Shown: positions 10,428 through 22,404, numbered from the stretch's first letter. The stretch is 64,000 bases of DNA from Xenorhabdus thuongxuanensis (GCF_001908095.1 NZ_MKGR01000013.1:36242-100241); one strand, 5' to 3'. The notes: generated from the sequence alone by a model not told the origin. Numbers and translations are program-made.

Positions 10428-10652
10428 TCAAAGAATGCGATTCTTCTCCAACTGCGCTTGACGGGCAGTTTCCCTCGCCATACGTTTTTTGCGGGCATCA
10501 CAAGGTTCAGGACAATCACACACTTTTTCTACGCCGATGCTTCCCAAACCACCACAGCTTCCTTGAATGCTTTTGCGCTTAAAAATATAGCCTAACGCCA
10601 TGCCAGCAAAAGCCAGCAAGAAAAAGATAAAAGTGGCAATAAAGACTTCCAT
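10428..10652 (-). CDS. nqrM: NqrM, Na+-NQR maturation protein
   Basis: A 74-residue protein of the former DUF539 family, needed for maturation of the Na+-pumping NADH:quinone oxidoreductase, apparently for iron delivery to NqrD/NqrE. One N-terminal membrane helix (residues 1-22) is followed by a Cys-rich part with GSCGGLG and CDCPEPCD, the family's conserved cysteines. A longer frame begins at 10739, but it would overlap apbE. The ATG at 10652 has an AAAGGAGG-like ribosome site and gives the usual size. It follows apbE by 16 bases at the operon's end. Confidence 0.92.
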   Translation of the reverse strand: MEVFIATFIFFLLAFAGMALGYIFKRKSIQGSCGGLGSIGVEKVCDCPEPCDARKKRMARETARQAQLEKNRIL

Positions 10653-10668
10653 CGCCTTTCCTCCCTTC

Positions 10669-11697
10669 TTATTTTTTCTGTAAATAAGCCTTAAAGGCGG
10701 TATTGTAGCGCTCTTCAAAACCCTCTTTGGTTTTGACAATCATAAAGACCGGAATATTCAGCTTCTCAGCCAATTCCATACCTTTCTTTGGCCCCAATAC
10801 ATCTAAACCTGTAGAAAAGCCATCTGCACTCATACAGGTCGGTGCTATCACGGTAATTGAAACTAAATTATGTGTTATCGGCCTGCCGGTTTGCGGATTA
10901 ATGGTATGAGAGTAACGCACGCCATTCTGTTCAAAATAGTTGCGGTAATCACCCGATGTTGCTACAGACATATTGCCTGGTTCAATGATCTCCTGAGTAT
11001 TTTGTGCCATGCCGCTATCTGATGGTTTTTCAATCGCTATCCGCCATGGACTTCCTTTGCCATTGTTGCCTGATGTGCGAACTTCACCGCCAATATCAAC
11101 CATGTAATTTTTGATGTTACGAGATTCCAGATATTCAGCGACAACATCAACACCATAACCTTTAGCGATGGAAGAAAGGTCAACATACAACTCAGGAATG
11201 GATTTAAACAAATTATTGCCTTCAACAGACAAGTTATCAATCCCCGTCCAGGCACGGCGAACTTCTAATTCTTTATCCGTCGGCGCCTTGGTAATGCGTC
11301 CTTCTGGCCCAAATCCCCATAGATTTACCAGCGGGCCAACAGTAACATCCAGTGCACCTTCTGTCAGTTTATTAATTCGAATAGCTTCTTTGACCACTTT
11401 TGCCGTAGCAGCAGATACTGGAAACGGTTTATTCACTTCACGGCTTTGATTAAAACGACTCAATTCAGAATTTGGCCGATAAGTGGACATCTGATCGTTC
11501 ACTTCTTCCAACAGACGATCAATCTCTTTTTGCAGAACTTCTGGAGCAGGTGCAGACGAATCAGCAACATATTTAACGGAGTAATAAGTCCCCATTGTCT
11601 GTCCATTCAGGTTTTGCTGCTTAGGGCCATCACATGCCACAAGCATCATAGTTGCAAACAGCAATGCCCCCCAATTGATAATTTTTTTACTCAGCAT
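10669..11697 (-). CDS. apbE: FAD:protein FMN transferase ApbE
   Basis: A periplasmic lipoprotein that covalently attaches FMN, taken from FAD, to threonines in NqrB and NqrC. The 342 residues start with a lipoprotein signal ending LVAC (Cys22). Family motifs are MGTYYSVKY, DVTVGPLVNLWGFGP, DLSSIAKGYGVD, DIGGEVRTSG and HTINPQTGRP. The SGAT acceptor motifs are present in both NqrB and NqrC in the same operon, which fits its job. About 160 bases and a small GCCCACA hairpin (11741-11757) separate it from nqrF. Confidence 0.95.
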   Translation of the reverse strand: MLSKKIINWGALLFATMMLVACDGPKQQNLNGQTMGTYYSVKYVADSSAPAPEVLQKEIDRLLEEVNDQMSTYRPNSELSRFNQSREVNKPFPVSAATAKVVKEAIRINKLTEGALDVTVGPLVNLWGFGPEGRITKAPTDKELEVRRAWTGIDNLSVEGNNLFKSIPELYVDLSSIAKGYGVDVVAEYLESRNIKNYMVDIGGEVRTSGNNGKGSPWRIAIEKPSDSGMAQNTQEIIEPGNMSVATSGDYRNYFEQNGVRYSHTINPQTGRPITHNLVSITVIAPTCMSADGFSTGLDVLGPKKGMELAEKLNIPVFMIVKTKEGFEERYNTAFKAYLQKK

Positions 11698-11856
11698 AAC
11701 TTACTCTTTCTGACTTATTGTGGCTTTTTTAAATAGCAGCGCCCACATTTTGTGGGCACTTATCGTTAACTCATTGTCATTAAAACGTGTTATACGCCCT
11801 TTATTTTTCAAGCCATCACTTTGTTAGCTACAACCCGAAATTTATTGGGTATACCA

Positions 11857-13083
11857 TCAGCCGCCGAAATCATCCAACATGATGTTTTCATCTTCTACGC
11901 CAAGGTCTTTCAACATCTTAATCACCGCAGCATTCATGACTGGAGGCCCACACATATAGAATTCACAGTCTTCAGGTGCCGGATGATCTTTCAGGTAGTT
12001 TTCATACAATACATTGTGGATAAAGCCTGTATAGCCATCCCAATTATCTTCCGGCAGAGCATCTGACAATGCCACATGCCATGTGAAGTTCTCATTTTCT
12101 GCTGCCAACTGATCAAAATCTTCGGTATAGAACATTTCACGCTTAGAACGCGCACCATACCAGAAGGAGATCTTACGCTTAGAGCTTAATCGCTTAAGCT
12201 GGTCGAAGATATGAGAACGCATTGGCGCCATACCTGCACCACCACCGATGAAGATCATTTCTGCATCAGTGTCTTTCGCGAAGAATTCACCAAACGGACC
12301 AGAAATCGTCACCTTATCACCCGCTTTCAGCGACCAAATATAAGAAGACATGATACCCGGAGCAACATCTGGGTTTCTTGGTGGGGGCGTTGCAATACGT
12401 ACGTTTAGCATGATAATGCCATGCTCTTCTGGATAGTTCGCCATGGAATACGCACGAACCGTCGGCTCTTTGACTTCGGAGACATAACGGAACAGATTAA
12501 ATTTATCCCAATCTTCACGATATTCTTGTGGAACATCATAATCAGCGTAACGGGCAACGTGGGGCGGACATTCAATCTGAATGTAACCACCAGCACGGAA
12601 TGGCACCACTTCCCCATCAGGAATTTTCAGCTTCAATTCTTTAATGAAAGTGGCTTTGTTATCGTTGGAGATAACTTCACATTCCCATTTCTTAACACCG
12701 AAAATTTCCTCTGGCAATTCGATTTTCAGGTCTTGTTTAACATTGACCTGACATGCCAACCGGCAGCCTTCTTTTGCTTCACGCTTGTTGATGTGGGAAA
12801 GCTCCGTTGGCAGGATATCACCACCGCCTTCCTTAATTTTCACCCGACACTGGCCACAAGAACCACCGCCACCACACGCAGAGGAGACGAAAATCCCCTG
12901 GCTGGAAAGCATACCCAACAACTTATCACCGGCAGGAGCAGAGAAACTTTTATCCTCATCGCCATTGATTTCAACTTTAATATCCCCGGTGTTCACTAAC
13001 TTCGATTTTGCGAACAAAATCATTGCCGTTAGTACCAACACAATCAGGGTAAACATGACTACGCCTAGAATAATTATATCCAT
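11857..13083 (-). CDS. nqrF: Na+-NQR subunit F (NADH dehydrogenase module)
   Basis: The subunit that oxidises NADH and passes electrons into the sodium-pumping complex. The 408 residues start with one N-terminal membrane helix (about 3-24). A 2Fe-2S ferredoxin domain follows, with cysteines 70, 76, 79 and 111 ([12 protein letters not shown], then RLACQ). The rest is a ferredoxin-reductase-like domain with the FAD motif [11 protein letters not shown] and an NAD site near [13 protein letters not shown]. The C-terminus [12 protein letters not shown] is typical. It starts 15 bases downstream of nqrE. Confidence 0.97.
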   Translation of the reverse strand: MDIIILGVVMFTLIVLVLTAMILFAKSKLVNTGDIKVEINGDEDKSFSAPAGDKLLGMLSSQGIFVSSACGGGGSCGQCRVKIKEGGGDILPTELSHINKREAKEGCRLACQVNVKQDLKIELPEEIFGVKKWECEVISNDNKATFIKELKLKIPDGEVVPFRAGGYIQIECPPHVARYADYDVPQEYREDWDKFNLFRYVSEVKEPTVRAYSMANYPEEHGIIMLNVRIATPPPRNPDVAPGIMSSYIWSLKAGDKVTISGPFGEFFAKDTDAEMIFIGGGAGMAPMRSHIFDQLKRLSSKRKISFWYGARSKREMFYTEDFDQLAAENENFTWHVALSDALPEDNWDGYTGFIHNVLYENYLKDHPAPEDCEFYMCGPPVMNAAVIKMLKDLGVEDENIMLDDFGG

Positions 13084-13098
13084 GAATTCTTCTCGCCT

Positions 13099-13695
13099 TT
13101 AAAGCTGCACACCGGAGAAGGACATAAAGCCCAATGCCATCAAACCGGTGGTGACAAAGGTGATCCCCAATCCTTTCAGACCTGCCGGAACATCCGCATA
13201 TTTCATTTTTTCACGGATAGCAGCCATCAGAACAATTGCCAGCATCCAGCCCATACCTGAACCGAAACCGTATACAATGGATTCACTGAAGTTATAGTCA
13301 CGCTGTGCCATAAATGAAACACCACCGAAAATTGCACAGTTCACCGTAATCAACGGCAGGAAAATTCCCAATGCGTTGTAAAGTGCTGGAACATAACGGT
13401 CTAAGATCATTTCCAGAATTTGTACCAGTGCAGCAATTACCCCGATAAAGGTAATGAAATTCAGGAAGCTCAAATCCACCCCATCCATCAACGCTCCATC
13501 ACGGAGTACCAGATTGTAGACGAGGTTATTAGCAGGCACGGAAATTCCCAATACGACTGTTACAGCCACACCGAGGCCAAAGGCCGTTTTAACATTTTTT
13601 GATACCGCCAAAAACGTACACATACCGAGAAAGAAAGACAACGCCATATTCTCGATAAAGACTGCGCGGACAAACAAACTAATATAATGCTCCAT
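13099..13695 (-). CDS. nqrE: Na+-NQR subunit E
   Basis: A six-helix integral membrane subunit of the Na+-pumping NADH:quinone oxidoreductase. The 198 residues match the family length. The sequence begins [20 protein letters not shown] and contains [16 protein letters not shown] and [14 protein letters not shown]. These hold the conserved cysteines thought to bind an iron centre together with NqrD. It lies 8 bases after nqrD. Confidence 0.97.
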   Translation of the reverse strand: MEHYISLFVRAVFIENMALSFFLGMCTFLAVSKNVKTAFGLGVAVTVVLGISVPANNLVYNLVLRDGALMDGVDLSFLNFITFIGVIAALVQILEMILDRYVPALYNALGIFLPLITVNCAIFGGVSFMAQRDYNFSESIVYGFGSGMGWMLAIVLMAAIREKMKYADVPAGLKGLGITFVTTGLMALGFMSFSGVQL

Positions 13696-13703
13696 TTTGT
13701 TTG

Positions 13704-14333
13704 TTACTCCTTCTCAATCTGCGCAGGTTTCAGAGTCCGCAAACCCCAAATCAACATACCAATAATGAAAAATGCGCTCGGTGCCAGCAGGAACAAGCCA
13801 TTTGGCTGATACCAACCGCCATTCTTGACAGATTCCAGCACCGTAATACCGAACAATTTTCCTGAACCAAACAGTTCACGCAGGAAACCAACCAACAACA
13901 GAATAACGCCATAGCCCAAACCATTACCGATACCATCCATAAAACTTTCAACGGGTGGTGCTTTCATGGCATAGGCTTCAGCACGTCCCATGACAATACA
14001 GTTCGTGATGATAAGTCCAACAAACACCGATAGCTGTTTGGAAATTTCGTAGGCGTAAGCCCGTAAGATCTGATCTACGACGATAACCAGAGACGCAATA
14101 ATCGCCATCTGTACGATGATTCGCACACTGCCAGGGATGTAATTACGAATTAATGAAATGAAAAAACTAGAAAATGCTGTTACCAGTGTAACTGCAATAG
14201 TCATGACTAACGCAGTTTCCAATTTGGTGGTAACAGCCAGCGCTGAACACACCCCCAAAACCTGCAATGCAATTGGGTTATTATCAAACAGCGGCCCAAG
14301 CAGGACGCGTTTTATCTCTTTACTATCAGCCAT
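13704..14333 (-). CDS. nqrD: Na+-NQR subunit D
   Basis: A six-helix membrane subunit, structurally paired with NqrE and related to it. The 209 residues include [17 protein letters not shown] and [20 protein letters not shown], with the conserved cysteines of the NqrD/E iron site. Its start overlaps the end of nqrC by 8 bases, which suggests translational coupling. Confidence 0.97.
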   Translation of the reverse strand: MADSKEIKRVLLGPLFDNNPIALQVLGVCSALAVTTKLETALVMTIAVTLVTAFSSFFISLIRNYIPGSVRIIVQMAIIASLVIVVDQILRAYAYEISKQLSVFVGLIITNCIVMGRAEAYAMKAPPVESFMDGIGNGLGYGVILLLVGFLRELFGSGKLFGITVLESVKNGGWYQPNGLFLLAPSAFFIIGMLIWGLRTLKPAQIEKE

Positions 14334-15120
14334 CTTTCAAGGCTCCCTCACGTACTTTTTTCAGGAACGGACCAAAACCGTTATCACCCAGCCAGAAATC
14401 AAACATATGCTGAACACCGTTAGAAGTCAGGGTTGCTCCGGACAGCCCATCTACACCGTAAGGGTTATCACCTGCACCGCCACGAACGATCTTAAGTGCC
14501 GGAACACCTTGCGGGTTATAGAGTTTTTTACCTACCCACTGCTTACGCCACTGTGGGTTATCAACTTCCCCCCCCAAACCAGGGGTTTCACCATGAGAGT
14601 AGTACGTGATGCCGTGAGATGTGACACCATCTATATCGATGGAAATAAAGGCATACATCATTGACCACAGGCCAGAACCATATATTGGCAAAACCAGCTC
14701 AGTCGTTTTACCGCTTTCATCCTTAACCAGATAAATTTCGGCCATATTAGCTCGGCGACGGATCTTCGCCAGATCTTGCTCAGGTAACAAAGCAATACTA
14801 GTTTCGTCACTGCGCAGGGCATTATTCAGGTCAAAATTGCCTTTGCTTTCTTTCAACATCGCTGTTTTCAAGTCAAGCAATTCAGGCTGGATACGGCTGT
14901 TATAGACTTCTTTAATTTCCTCAGTTGTCATGCCAGGTTTTAGCAAACCAGACACATCCAGAATATTACGCTGCTTATCCAGTAGCTTTTGTTCATGCTG
15001 CTGCGCTTTCAAACCTACGGCTGAACCAGCAACCACAATCGAACATACAAGACACAGTACAAAAACAACGAGGAATGTTCTGCCGATGCTATCATTATTT
15101 TTTGGTTTATTATCAGCCAC
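14326..15120 (-). CDS. nqrC: Na+-NQR subunit C
   Basis: A subunit with one N-terminal membrane helix (about 13-35) and a periplasmic domain carrying covalent FMN. The acceptor motif is SGAT at residues 227-230 (Thr230), within [12 protein letters not shown]. The length of 264 residues is normal. The gene overlaps both neighbours by 8 bases, nqrB upstream and nqrD downstream. Confidence 0.97.
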   Translation of the reverse strand: MADNKPKNNDSIGRTFLVVFVLCLVCSIVVAGSAVGLKAQQHEQKLLDKQRNILDVSGLLKPGMTTEEIKEVYNSRIQPELLDLKTAMLKESKGNFDLNNALRSDETSIALLPEQDLAKIRRRANMAEIYLVKDESGKTTELVLPIYGSGLWSMMYAFISIDIDGVTSHGITYYSHGETPGLGGEVDNPQWRKQWVGKKLYNPQGVPALKIVRGGAGDNPYGVDGLSGATLTSNGVQHMFDFWLGDNGFGPFLKKVREGALKDG

Positions 15121-16351
15121 GGGCTTTTCTCCGCTTAATATTGGCCTGTACGACCAGATAATCGAACAGTGGCGCGAACAGGTTAGCGAACAAGATCGCC
15201 AACATCATTCCTTCTGGATACGCTGGGTTTACAACCCTGATCAAAATGCACATCACACCGATCAGGATACCGTATGCCCATTTCCCTTTATCCGTAAACG
15301 CTGCGGATACAGGATCAGTCGCCATAAAGATCATACCGAAAGCGAAGCCACCCAGAACCATGTGCCAGTACCACGGCATAGCGAACATTGGGTTAGTGTT
15401 AGAACCAATCGCATTAAACAGGTAAGACGTTGCAATCATACCGATCATCACACCAGCAACAATGCGCCATGAAGCAATACGGGCAAACAGAATGATGGCA
15501 CCACCGATAAAAATCATCAAAGTGGATACTTCACCAATTGAACCTGGAATGTTACCAATAAAAGCGTCCATCCAAGTGATTGGTTGTCCGGTAATGGTAT
15601 TTATCAGACCATGGCTACCCGCAGTTGCCCATTGGGACAAAGGCGTTGCACCAGAGAAACCGTCAGCCGCAGTCCAAACCAAATCACCTGAAATCTGGGC
15701 TGGATAAGCAAAGAACAGGAAAGCACGACCCGCCAAAGCTGGGTTTAGGAAGTTACGACCAGTCCCCCCAAAAATCTCTTTCGCAATCACTACGCCAAAA
15801 GTAATCCCCAAAGCCGCCTGCCACAATGGCAGTGTTGGTGGAACAATCAGTGCGAACAGAATGGAACTAACAAAGAAACCTTCGTTGATTTCATGTTTGC
15901 GGATAATGGCAAACAAAATTTCCCAAAAGCCACCCACAACAAATACAACCGCATAAATTGGCAGGAAGTAGGTCGCTCCCAACAGAATTTTACTGCCCCA
16001 CCCTGCATCTGGAGTTAATGACGCACCAAGATACTGAGCAAGCATGTAATGCCAATCAGAAGCCAGAACTTGCTGTAAGGCATCTCCGTTATATAAATGA
16101 GTCAAGGCGGGTATTGCCTGATTCCCGACATTATACATGCCCCAAAACATCGCAGGGAAAACAGACAGCCACACCAAGATCATCATGCGTTTGAGATCGA
16201 TGGCATCACGGACATGGGCACTCCCTTTTGTCACTGTGCCCGGCGTATAGAAAACGGTGCTTACTGCCTCATAGAGAGGATAATACTTTTCCAGTTTGCC
16301 ACCGGCCTCAAAGTGGTGCTCTACTTTTTCAAATAAATTTTTCAGGCCCAT
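15113..16351 (-). CDS. nqrB: Na+-NQR subunit B
   Basis: A ten-helix membrane subunit that carries covalent FMN and riboflavin and forms the main sodium and quinone site. The 412 residues contain SGAT at 233-236; Thr236 is the same position flavinylated in Vibrio cholerae. Conserved stretches include [20 protein letters not shown]. It starts 3 bases after nqrA and overlaps nqrC. Confidence 0.97.
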   Translation of the reverse strand: MGLKNLFEKVEHHFEAGGKLEKYYPLYEAVSTVFYTPGTVTKGSAHVRDAIDLKRMMILVWLSVFPAMFWGMYNVGNQAIPALTHLYNGDALQQVLASDWHYMLAQYLGASLTPDAGWGSKILLGATYFLPIYAVVFVVGGFWEILFAIIRKHEINEGFFVSSILFALIVPPTLPLWQAALGITFGVVIAKEIFGGTGRNFLNPALAGRAFLFFAYPAQISGDLVWTAADGFSGATPLSQWATAGSHGLINTITGQPITWMDAFIGNIPGSIGEVSTLMIFIGGAIILFARIASWRIVAGVMIGMIATSYLFNAIGSNTNPMFAMPWYWHMVLGGFAFGMIFMATDPVSAAFTDKGKWAYGILIGVMCILIRVVNPAYPEGMMLAILFANLFAPLFDYLVVQANIKRRKARG

Positions 16352-16354
16352 GAA

Positions 16355-17698
16355 TTACCCTTCCAGCTCAATCTTAGTCAGTACTTCACGCAGTACTGGA
16401 CCGTACTCATATTTGCCTGGACAAACATAGGTACACAATGCCAAATCTTCTTCATCCAGCTCCAGACAACCCAACGCCTGAGCGCTATCAGAATCACCTG
16501 CAAGCAAGTCACGCAGTAGGTGAGTTGCCATGATATCCAGTGGCATTACACGCTCATAGTTGCCAATTGGCACCATGGAACGTTCCCCCCCGTTTGTTGT
16601 GGTTGAGAAAGCAAAACGTTTCTTTTTCAGGAAGTGGCCGATTGTGGTGCGGGTAATCGAGAACTTATTAGCGCCTGGCGCAATCCAACCAAACAGCTCT
16701 TTTTCCCGACCTTCAGCAAGTACAGAAACTAACGTATGGAAGCGGCCAAGGTAATGACGAACGTCATCTGATTTTGTACCACACAGTACGGAACCAGAAA
16801 CAATACGGTTTTCACCCTCTTGCAATTGATTTTGCGTCAATTCAAGCAAATCTGCGCCCAACTGGGTACGTACCAAGCGTGGCGATTTAACCTGCGGTCC
16901 TGCCAGAGATACCACACGATCAGCATAAAGCTCACCCGTAGTAAACAGTTTACCGATAGCAATAACATCCTGATAACCCAGATGCCAAACCATTTTTTGG
17001 GCACTAACAGGTTCAATAAAATGAATATGAGTGCCCACCAAACCGGCTGGGTGTGGACCAGTAAACTGGTTGTAGGTGATTTGAGCGTTATTTCCCACTA
17101 TTGGAATATTTCCAGCGCCGTAACAAACGTGGATTTTCCCCTCTGTCAATGTTGATAGAACATTCAGGCCATCAACAAAAGCCTCTTCCTGAGTTGCGAT
17201 AACGACGAGTGGATCAGCAGCCAGTGGCTGGGTATCCATTGCCGTAACAAAGATGGCCTTTGGTGTGGAACCGGGGACAGGGGTACGGCTGAAAGGACGT
17301 GTACGCAACGCTGTCCACAATCCTGATACAAGCAGATTTTTCTCTACTTGTTCACGGCTCAAGCCAGCAAGCTCAGCACGCTCGTAGTGATCAAATGTGA
17401 CTTTCTCATCGCCACTTATTTCAATCACAACGGATTGCAAAACACGACGTTCACCACGTCCAATGGTAACAATTTTCCCGCTTACGGGACTAGTGAAAAC
17501 AACCCCTGGATTCTTCTTATCTTCAAAAAGAATTTGCCCTTTTTTGACATGCTCACCTTCCTTAACCAGCATAGAAGGACGCATTCCAACATATTCTTCA
17601 CCCAGTAAAGCAACATGGCGAATTGCTGGACCATCTTCTATAACTTGGGCAGGCGCTCCTGCTATCGGGAGGTCGAGTCCTTTTTTAATTTTAATCAT
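16355..17698 (-). CDS. nqrA: Na+-NQR subunit A
   Basis: The peripheral subunit of Na+-NQR and first gene of the operon. The 447 residues have the normal length and the N-terminal [16 protein letters not shown]. Later come lipoyl-like segments ([19 protein letters not shown]) and [18 protein letters not shown] conserved C-terminal [13 protein letters not shown] contains a CxxxC pair. Promoter elements should lie in the 549-base gap upstream, but I could not fix them. Confidence 0.97.
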   Translation of the reverse strand: MIKIKKGLDLPIAGAPAQVIEDGPAIRHVALLGEEYVGMRPSMLVKEGEHVKKGQILFEDKKNPGVVFTSPVSGKIVTIGRGERRVLQSVVIEISGDEKVTFDHYERAELAGLSREQVEKNLLVSGLWTALRTRPFSRTPVPGSTPKAIFVTAMDTQPLAADPLVVIATQEEAFVDGLNVLSTLTEGKIHVCYGAGNIPIVGNNAQITYNQFTGPHPAGLVGTHIHFIEPVSAQKMVWHLGYQDVIAIGKLFTTGELYADRVVSLAGPQVKSPRLVRTQLGADLLELTQNQLQEGENRIVSGSVLCGTKSDDVRHYLGRFHTLVSVLAEGREKELFGWIAPGANKFSITRTTIGHFLKKKRFAFSTTTNGGERSMVPIGNYERVMPLDIMATHLLRDLLAGDSDSAQALGCLELDEEDLALCTYVCPGKYEYGPVLREVLTKIELEG

Positions 17699-18247
17699 AA
17701 GATTTGCACAAGTTTATCAGTTAAATCATATACTACAGACTACCTTGCGGTATTCCCGTGAGGTAATGCAGCGACTCTAGTAATACAAAAAACCTTGAGC
17801 AATAGTATGTCTCAAGTCATTCACTCCGATAATCGTTACAAAGTTTCTCTTAATTTTCGCCGGAGTAATTCTAACATCTCCCCCACTGACTGTCTGACTA
17901 ATGAAGTGACTTAGTTCAAGCAAATAAGAATAATTTCTCTGCTAAACCGTCAACTACTCGATAAAGGCGAATGTTTCTATCACTTTTCCCTACGTCATGG
18001 CAATTTTCAATCAAAAAGTAACTTCACAAGGGCTAGAGAGTTTGATAAATCACAAGGATATTCCGGCGGGAATTTAATGGAAGTGGCACCAAAATAACGA
18101 CAATTACCCGTTTTAGTAACAGTTACAGCCCGCCTATGAGTATTTTGCTCAAACTAGCATTCCTGCACAGTTAGCGTAATAGGCGGGCAATATGTTGTTA
18201 ATATAAATATAGAACTAGGAAACTAATCACTCTTTTGGCACAGGGAA
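17699..18247. other. nqrA-yafJ intergenic region (549 bases)
   Basis: No convincing coding frame was found. The nqrA-proximal part must hold the nqr promoter. The yafJ-proximal part holds a long-loop inverted repeat (18128-18188). Otherwise I see nothing recognisable. Confidence 0.5.
18128..18188. repeat. Inverted repeat, 10-base arms
   Basis: GCCCGCCTAT at 18128-18137 is perfectly complemented at 18179-18188, with a 41-base loop. It lies just past the yafJ stop on the minus strand but lacks a T run, so it is not a textbook terminator. It could be a weak terminator or an RNA structure. Confidence 0.45.
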
Positions 18248-19015
18248 TCAAATTATTCTCTCTCCAAGATGAAATAACGCATAGTCACCTGATTCAATAC
18301 GGTGCCAAACTTCATTTCCGGTTAAAGGTTGGGTGGCAATTACGGATACTACATCCCCTGGCTGGGTATGCTGCTGGAAATCAATTTCAACATCCTGATC
18401 AAGTAATTTAGCCCTGCCAAAAGGGGCGCGACGAGTAAGCCAATGCAATTGAGTTGAACAGTAAGCCATAACAAACTGTCCATCTGACAGCAGCATATTA
18501 AAAACACCTTTCTTTCTCAGTTGATCCGCCAGGGAAGCAATAAATTTAAATACAGCAGACCAATTAGAAGGTCGCTTAGGATATTTCAGCGATAATTGAT
18601 GCAATATCCAGCAAAATGCCCATTCACTGTCCGTCTCACCAACCGGCCGGTAATTACCCGTTTTCAGCTTACTGTATCCCTTAAGCTGACCATTGTGGGC
18701 GTAAGTCCAATATCTTCCCCACAGTTCACGGGTAAATGGATGGGTATTGGCCAAGGAAACATTACCACTGTTTGCCTGACGAATATGGGCAACAATCACT
18801 TCTGATTTGATTGGATAGCCTTGTACAAATCGAGCTACAGGTGAATGGCAACTGGATTGGTGATCTTTAAATGTCCTGTATCCCAATCCCTCATAGAAAG
18901 TAACTCCCCAGCCGTCTTTATGTGGACCGGTATGCCCACCACGCTGAATGAGACCACTCAAACTGAAAACGATATCTGTTGGCACGTTGGCACTCATGCC
19001 AAGTAATTCACACAT
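18248..19015 (-). CDS. yafJ: Class II glutamine amidotransferase YafJ
   Basis: A 255-residue protein with an N-terminal nucleophile hydrolase domain of the glutamine amidotransferase class II type. Cys2 follows Met1 (MCELLGMSAN) and would become the catalytic N-terminus. Family motifs are RGGHTGPHKDGWG, HIRQANSGNVSLANTHPF and WTYAHNGQL. Its acceptor substrate is not established. It sits beside gmhA and fadE, the neighbourhood of yafJ in E. coli. Confidence 0.92.
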   Translation of the reverse strand: MCELLGMSANVPTDIVFSLSGLIQRGGHTGPHKDGWGVTFYEGLGYRTFKDHQSSCHSPVARFVQGYPIKSEVIVAHIRQANSGNVSLANTHPFTRELWGRYWTYAHNGQLKGYSKLKTGNYRPVGETDSEWAFCWILHQLSLKYPKRPSNWSAVFKFIASLADQLRKKGVFNMLLSDGQFVMAYCSTQLHWLTRRAPFGRAKLLDQDVEIDFQQHTQPGDVVSVIATQPLTGNEVWHRIESGDYALFHLGERII

Positions 19016-19051
19016 TGACTACCCCTAACGCCAATTCCTAACGAAAAGCAA

Positions 19052-19633
19052 TCAGGCTTTTACCATTTCTTTTTCAATCAATTGAATCAAGATATGAATG
19101 ACTTTGATGTGGATCTCCTGGATACGATCTGCATAACCAAAATGTGGTACTCGAATTTCAACATCTGCCGTTCCTGCCATCTTTCCACCATCCTTGCCAG
19201 TCAGTGTAATGACTTTCATCCCCTTGGCACGGGCTGCTTCAACCGCTTTAATGATGTTGCCAGAATTTCCTGACGTTGAAATGCCCAACAGTACATCACC
19301 TTTCTGACCGACTGCTTCAACATAGCGGGAAAATACATAATCATAGCCAAAGTCATTGCTCACACAAGATAAGTGGCTAGGGTCAGAAATCGCAATGGCC
19401 GGATATCCCGGACGATTTTCACGGTAACGACCTGTCAATTCTTCAGCAAAATGCATGGCATCACAATGCGAGCCACCATTACCACAGGAAAGCACTTTTC
19501 CTCCTGCCTTGAATGAATCAGCCAACAAAACCGCCGCTTTTTGAATGGCATCGATATTTGCATCATCATTGAGGAAGTTAGCTAACGTATCTGCGGCTTC
19601 GGATAATTCACTGCGGATCAGTTCTTGATACAT
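19052..19633 (-). CDS. gmhA: Sedoheptulose-7-phosphate isomerase
   Basis: The first enzyme of ADP-heptose synthesis for the lipopolysaccharide inner core, converting sedoheptulose 7-phosphate to D-glycero-D-manno-heptose 7-phosphate. The 193 residues are nearly identical to E. coli GmhA (192) through [26 protein letters not shown] and the C-terminal [19 protein letters not shown]. An in-frame ATG 9 bases earlier (19642) lies almost on top of the CAGGAG ribosome site. The ATG at 19633 has proper spacing and matches the E. coli start. Confidence 0.95.
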   Translation of the reverse strand: MYQELIRSELSEAADTLANFLNDDANIDAIQKAAVLLADSFKAGGKVLSCGNGGSHCDAMHFAEELTGRYRENRPGYPAIAISDPSHLSCVSNDFGYDYVFSRYVEAVGQKGDVLLGISTSGNSGNIIKAVEAARAKGMKVITLTGKDGGKMAGTADVEIRVPHFGYADRIQEIHIKVIHILIQLIEKEMVKA

Positions 19634-19836
19634 GGAACTCATACTCCTGAAAAGTCTTCGGGATTAATAATGTCAGTCAACAAGTGTAACGGATTCCCCT
19701 ATTTGAAAGAAGATATCATCACATCTTGCAAGAATTATCGTTTGCAAAACTAACACGACTTTGTGAGCTGGATTGTAATTAAGATGTAAATATATTGATA
19801 AATACACTTTCCTCATCTAAAAAAGAAGGACATCAC

Positions 19837-19853
19837 AACAGGTCAGACCTCTG
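19837..19853 (+). promoter_or_regulatory. Putative FadR operator upstream of fadE
   Basis: AACAGGTCAGACCTCTG contains the GGTCnGACC core of the FadR consensus. It lies 33 bases ahead of the fadE start. FadR repression of fadE, relieved by long-chain acyl-CoA, is established in enterobacteria and fits this site. Confidence 0.75.
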
Positions 19854-19886
19854 ACGACTCAACCTGAGATTTACAGGAGTTTTACT

Positions 19887-22334
19887 ATGACCGCTTTCAG
19901 CATTATCTTATTTTTAGTCTTGATTGGTGGGCTTTGTTACCACAAAGTCAGCCTGACTCTCAGTAGCTTACTGCTTGTTGCCTATACGTTCGTTATGGGT
20001 ATAACTGGCCTTTGGAGTTACTGGCTGCTGTTACCACTCGTCATCGTCCTATTCCCTCTTGTGTTTACACCTGTACGTATATCTTTATTCTCTGCACCTG
20101 GCCTAAAAGCCTTCCGTAAGGTTATGCCAAGCATGTCCAAAACAGAGAAAGAAGCCATTGATGCAGGAACTACATGGTGGGAAGGCGATCTATTCCGTGG
20201 TAATCCTGACTGGCAAAAACTGCATAACTATCCAAAGCCGCAGTTATCTGCTGAAGAACAAGCTTTTATTGATGGTCCAGTAGAAGAAGCCTGCCGCATG
20301 GCAAATGATTTCCAAATCACTCATGAATTGGCTGACTTACCACCTGAGCTTTGGGCCTACCTGAAAGAACACCGTTTCTTTGCCATGATCATCAAGAAAG
20401 AATATGGTGGCCTGGAATTTTCCGCTTATGCTCAATCTCAGGTATTGCAAAAACTGTCCGGCGTATCAGGTATTCTGGCAATTACTGTTGGCGTACCTAA
20501 CTCCTTGGGACCAGGTGAATTGCTGCAACACTACGGTACAGATGAACAGAAAAAACGTTACTTGCCTGGACTTGCCCGTGGTGAAGAAATTCCTTGCTTT
20601 GCTTTGACCAGCCCGGAAGCCGGTTCAGATGCCGGAGCTATTCCTGATACCGGCGTTGTCTGTATGGGTGAATGGCAAGGCGAACAAGTTCTTGGGATGC
20701 GCCTGAATTGGAATAAACGTTACATTACCCTTGCCCCTATCGCTACCGTGCTGGGATTGGCATTTAAACTGTATGATCCGGATCATCTACTGGGCGATAC
20801 TGAATCGCTGGGAATTACTTGTGCTTTGATCCCAACCAATACGCCAGGCGTTGAAATTGGTCACCGCCATTTCCCTCTGAATATCCCATTCCAGAATGGT
20901 CCAACCCGTGGTAAAGATATTTTCGTTCCTATCGATTACATCATTGGTGGGCCGAAAATGGCAGGCCAGGGCTGGCGTATGCTGGTTGAATGTCTGTCGG
21001 TTGGCCGTGGTATTACTTTGCCATCCAACGCAACAGGGGGATTGAAAAGTGCAGCTATGGCAATTGGTGCTTATTCCTATATTCGCCGTCAATTCAAGCT
21101 ACCTATCGGTAAAATGGAAGGTATCGAAGAGCCACTGGCACGTATCGCAGGTAATGCTTATTTGATGGATGCGGCCGCAACCATGATCACTAGCGGTATC
21201 ATGTTGGGTGAAAAACCGTCGGTTCTGTCTGCTATCGTGAAATACCATTGTACGCATAGAGGTCAACGTTCTTTTATTGACGCCATGGATATCGCTGGCG
21301 GTAAAGGCATCTGTCTTGGGCCATCTAACTTCCTTGCTCGCGGTTATCAGGGTGCACCCATTGCTATTACTGTTGAAGGTGCGAATATCCTGACCCGTAG
21401 CATGATCATCTTTGGCCAGGGTGCAATCCGTTGCCATCCTTATGTATTGGCTGAAATCGCCGCAGCAGAAAGCAACAATGTGAAACACTTTGACAAAGCT
21501 CTATTTGGTCACTTGGGCCATGTTGCCAGCAACACTCTGCGCAGCCTGTGGCTTGGTATTACTAAAGGCAGAACCAGTCGTTCACCAGTTAATGATGCTA
21601 CTCGCCGTTACTACCAAAAGATCAACCGTTTAAGCGCTAACCTTGCCCTACTCTCTGATGTTTCAATGGGAATATTGGGGGGCAGTCTGAAACGCCGTGA
21701 ACGCATTTCAGCTCGTTTAGGGGACATTCTGAGCCAAATCTTCCTGGCTTCTGCGGCCTTGAAACGCTATGAAGATGAAGGACGCCAGAAAGAAGATTTT
21801 CCATTGATCCAATGGGCAGTAGAAGATAGCCTGAATCAAGCGGAACAGGCCATGAATGACTTACTACGCAATTTCCCTAACCGTTTGGTTGCAGGTTTAA
21901 TGCGAGTAATTATCTTCCCTCTGGGACGTGTACATACCGCACCATCTGATAAATTGGATCACAAACTAGCTCAGATATTACAGACTCCTTCCGCAACCCG
22001 TAGCCGGATTGGACGTGGGCAATATCTGACACCAAGTGAGCATAACCCTCACGGGTTACTGGAAGAAGCATTGCTTGATATCATCGCCGCAGAGCCAATT
22101 TATGTTCGCTTGAGCCGCGAGGCAGGCAGAAACCTAAGCTTCACACGTTTGGATGAATTAGCTAAGCAGGCACAGACAGAGAACAAAATCAGCCAGGAAG
22201 AAGCAGATATCCTGAAACGAGCTGAAAACAGTCGATTACGTTCAATCAATGTCGATGAATTTGAGCCAAATGCATTCGCTGTACCCAATCCAGCAAAAAA
22301 GCCTGAAAGTCAGCGTCAAAATAAAGCTGCCTGA
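19887..22334 (+). CDS. fadE: Acyl-CoA dehydrogenase FadE
   Basis: A membrane-associated flavoenzyme carrying out the first step of fatty-acid beta-oxidation, acyl-CoA to trans-2-enoyl-CoA. The 815 residues compare with 814 in E. coli. Two hydrophobic segments lie within the first 70 residues. The dehydrogenase core has [24 protein letters not shown] and [15 protein letters not shown]. The family-specific C-terminal extension is complete. An AGGAG ribosome site precedes the ATG, a FadR-like operator lies upstream and a strong terminator follows. Confidence 0.96.
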   Translation: MTAFSIILFLVLIGGLCYHKVSLTLSSLLLVAYTFVMGITGLWSYWLLLPLVIVLFPLVFTPVRISLFSAPGLKAFRKVMPSMSKTEKEAIDAGTTWWEGDLFRGNPDWQKLHNYPKPQLSAEEQAFIDGPVEEACRMANDFQITHELADLPPELWAYLKEHRFFAMIIKKEYGGLEFSAYAQSQVLQKLSGVSGILAITVGVPNSLGPGELLQHYGTDEQKKRYLPGLARGEEIPCFALTSPEAGSDAGAIPDTGVVCMGEWQGEQVLGMRLNWNKRYITLAPIATVLGLAFKLYDPDHLLGDTESLGITCALIPTNTPGVEIGHRHFPLNIPFQNGPTRGKDIFVPIDYIIGGPKMAGQGWRMLVECLSVGRGITLPSNATGGLKSAAMAIGAYSYIRRQFKLPIGKMEGIEEPLARIAGNAYLMDAAATMITSGIMLGEKPSVLSAIVKYHCTHRGQRSFIDAMDIAGGKGICLGPSNFLARGYQGAPIAITVEGANILTRSMIIFGQGAIRCHPYVLAEIAAAESNNVKHFDKALFGHLGHVASNTLRSLWLGITKGRTSRSPVNDATRRYYQKINRLSANLALLSDVSMGILGGSLKRRERISARLGDILSQIFLASAALKRYEDEGRQKEDFPLIQWAVEDSLNQAEQAMNDLLRNFPNRLVAGLMRVIIFPLGRVHTAPSDKLDHKLAQILQTPSATRSRIGRGQYLTPSEHNPHGLLEEALLDIIAAEPIYVRLSREAGRNLSFTRLDELAKQAQTENKISQEEADILKRAENSRLRSINVDEFEPNAFAVPNPAKKPESQRQNKAA

Positions 22335-22379
22335 TGCTGGCCTGAAAGCCTAATTCATACAACATATGGGACTAAGAAG

Positions 22380-22402
22380 CGGGGCACCGGCGCCCCGTTT
22401 TT
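22380..22402 (+). terminator. Terminator of fadE
   Basis: CGGGGC pairs with GCCCCG across a 6-base loop, followed by TTTTT. It lies between the convergent fadE and lysA stops and ends within 3 bases of the lysA stop codon. Confidence 0.88.
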
Positions 22403-22404
22403 AT

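Noticed and set aside
12421..12999. A 192-codon plus-strand frame
   Set aside because: It lies wholly inside nqrF on the other strand and has no domain; nqrF is certain.
14158..15472. Two plus-strand frames of 168 and 180 codons
   Set aside because: Both are antisense to nqrD, nqrC and nqrB, with no ribosome site or recognisable protein.
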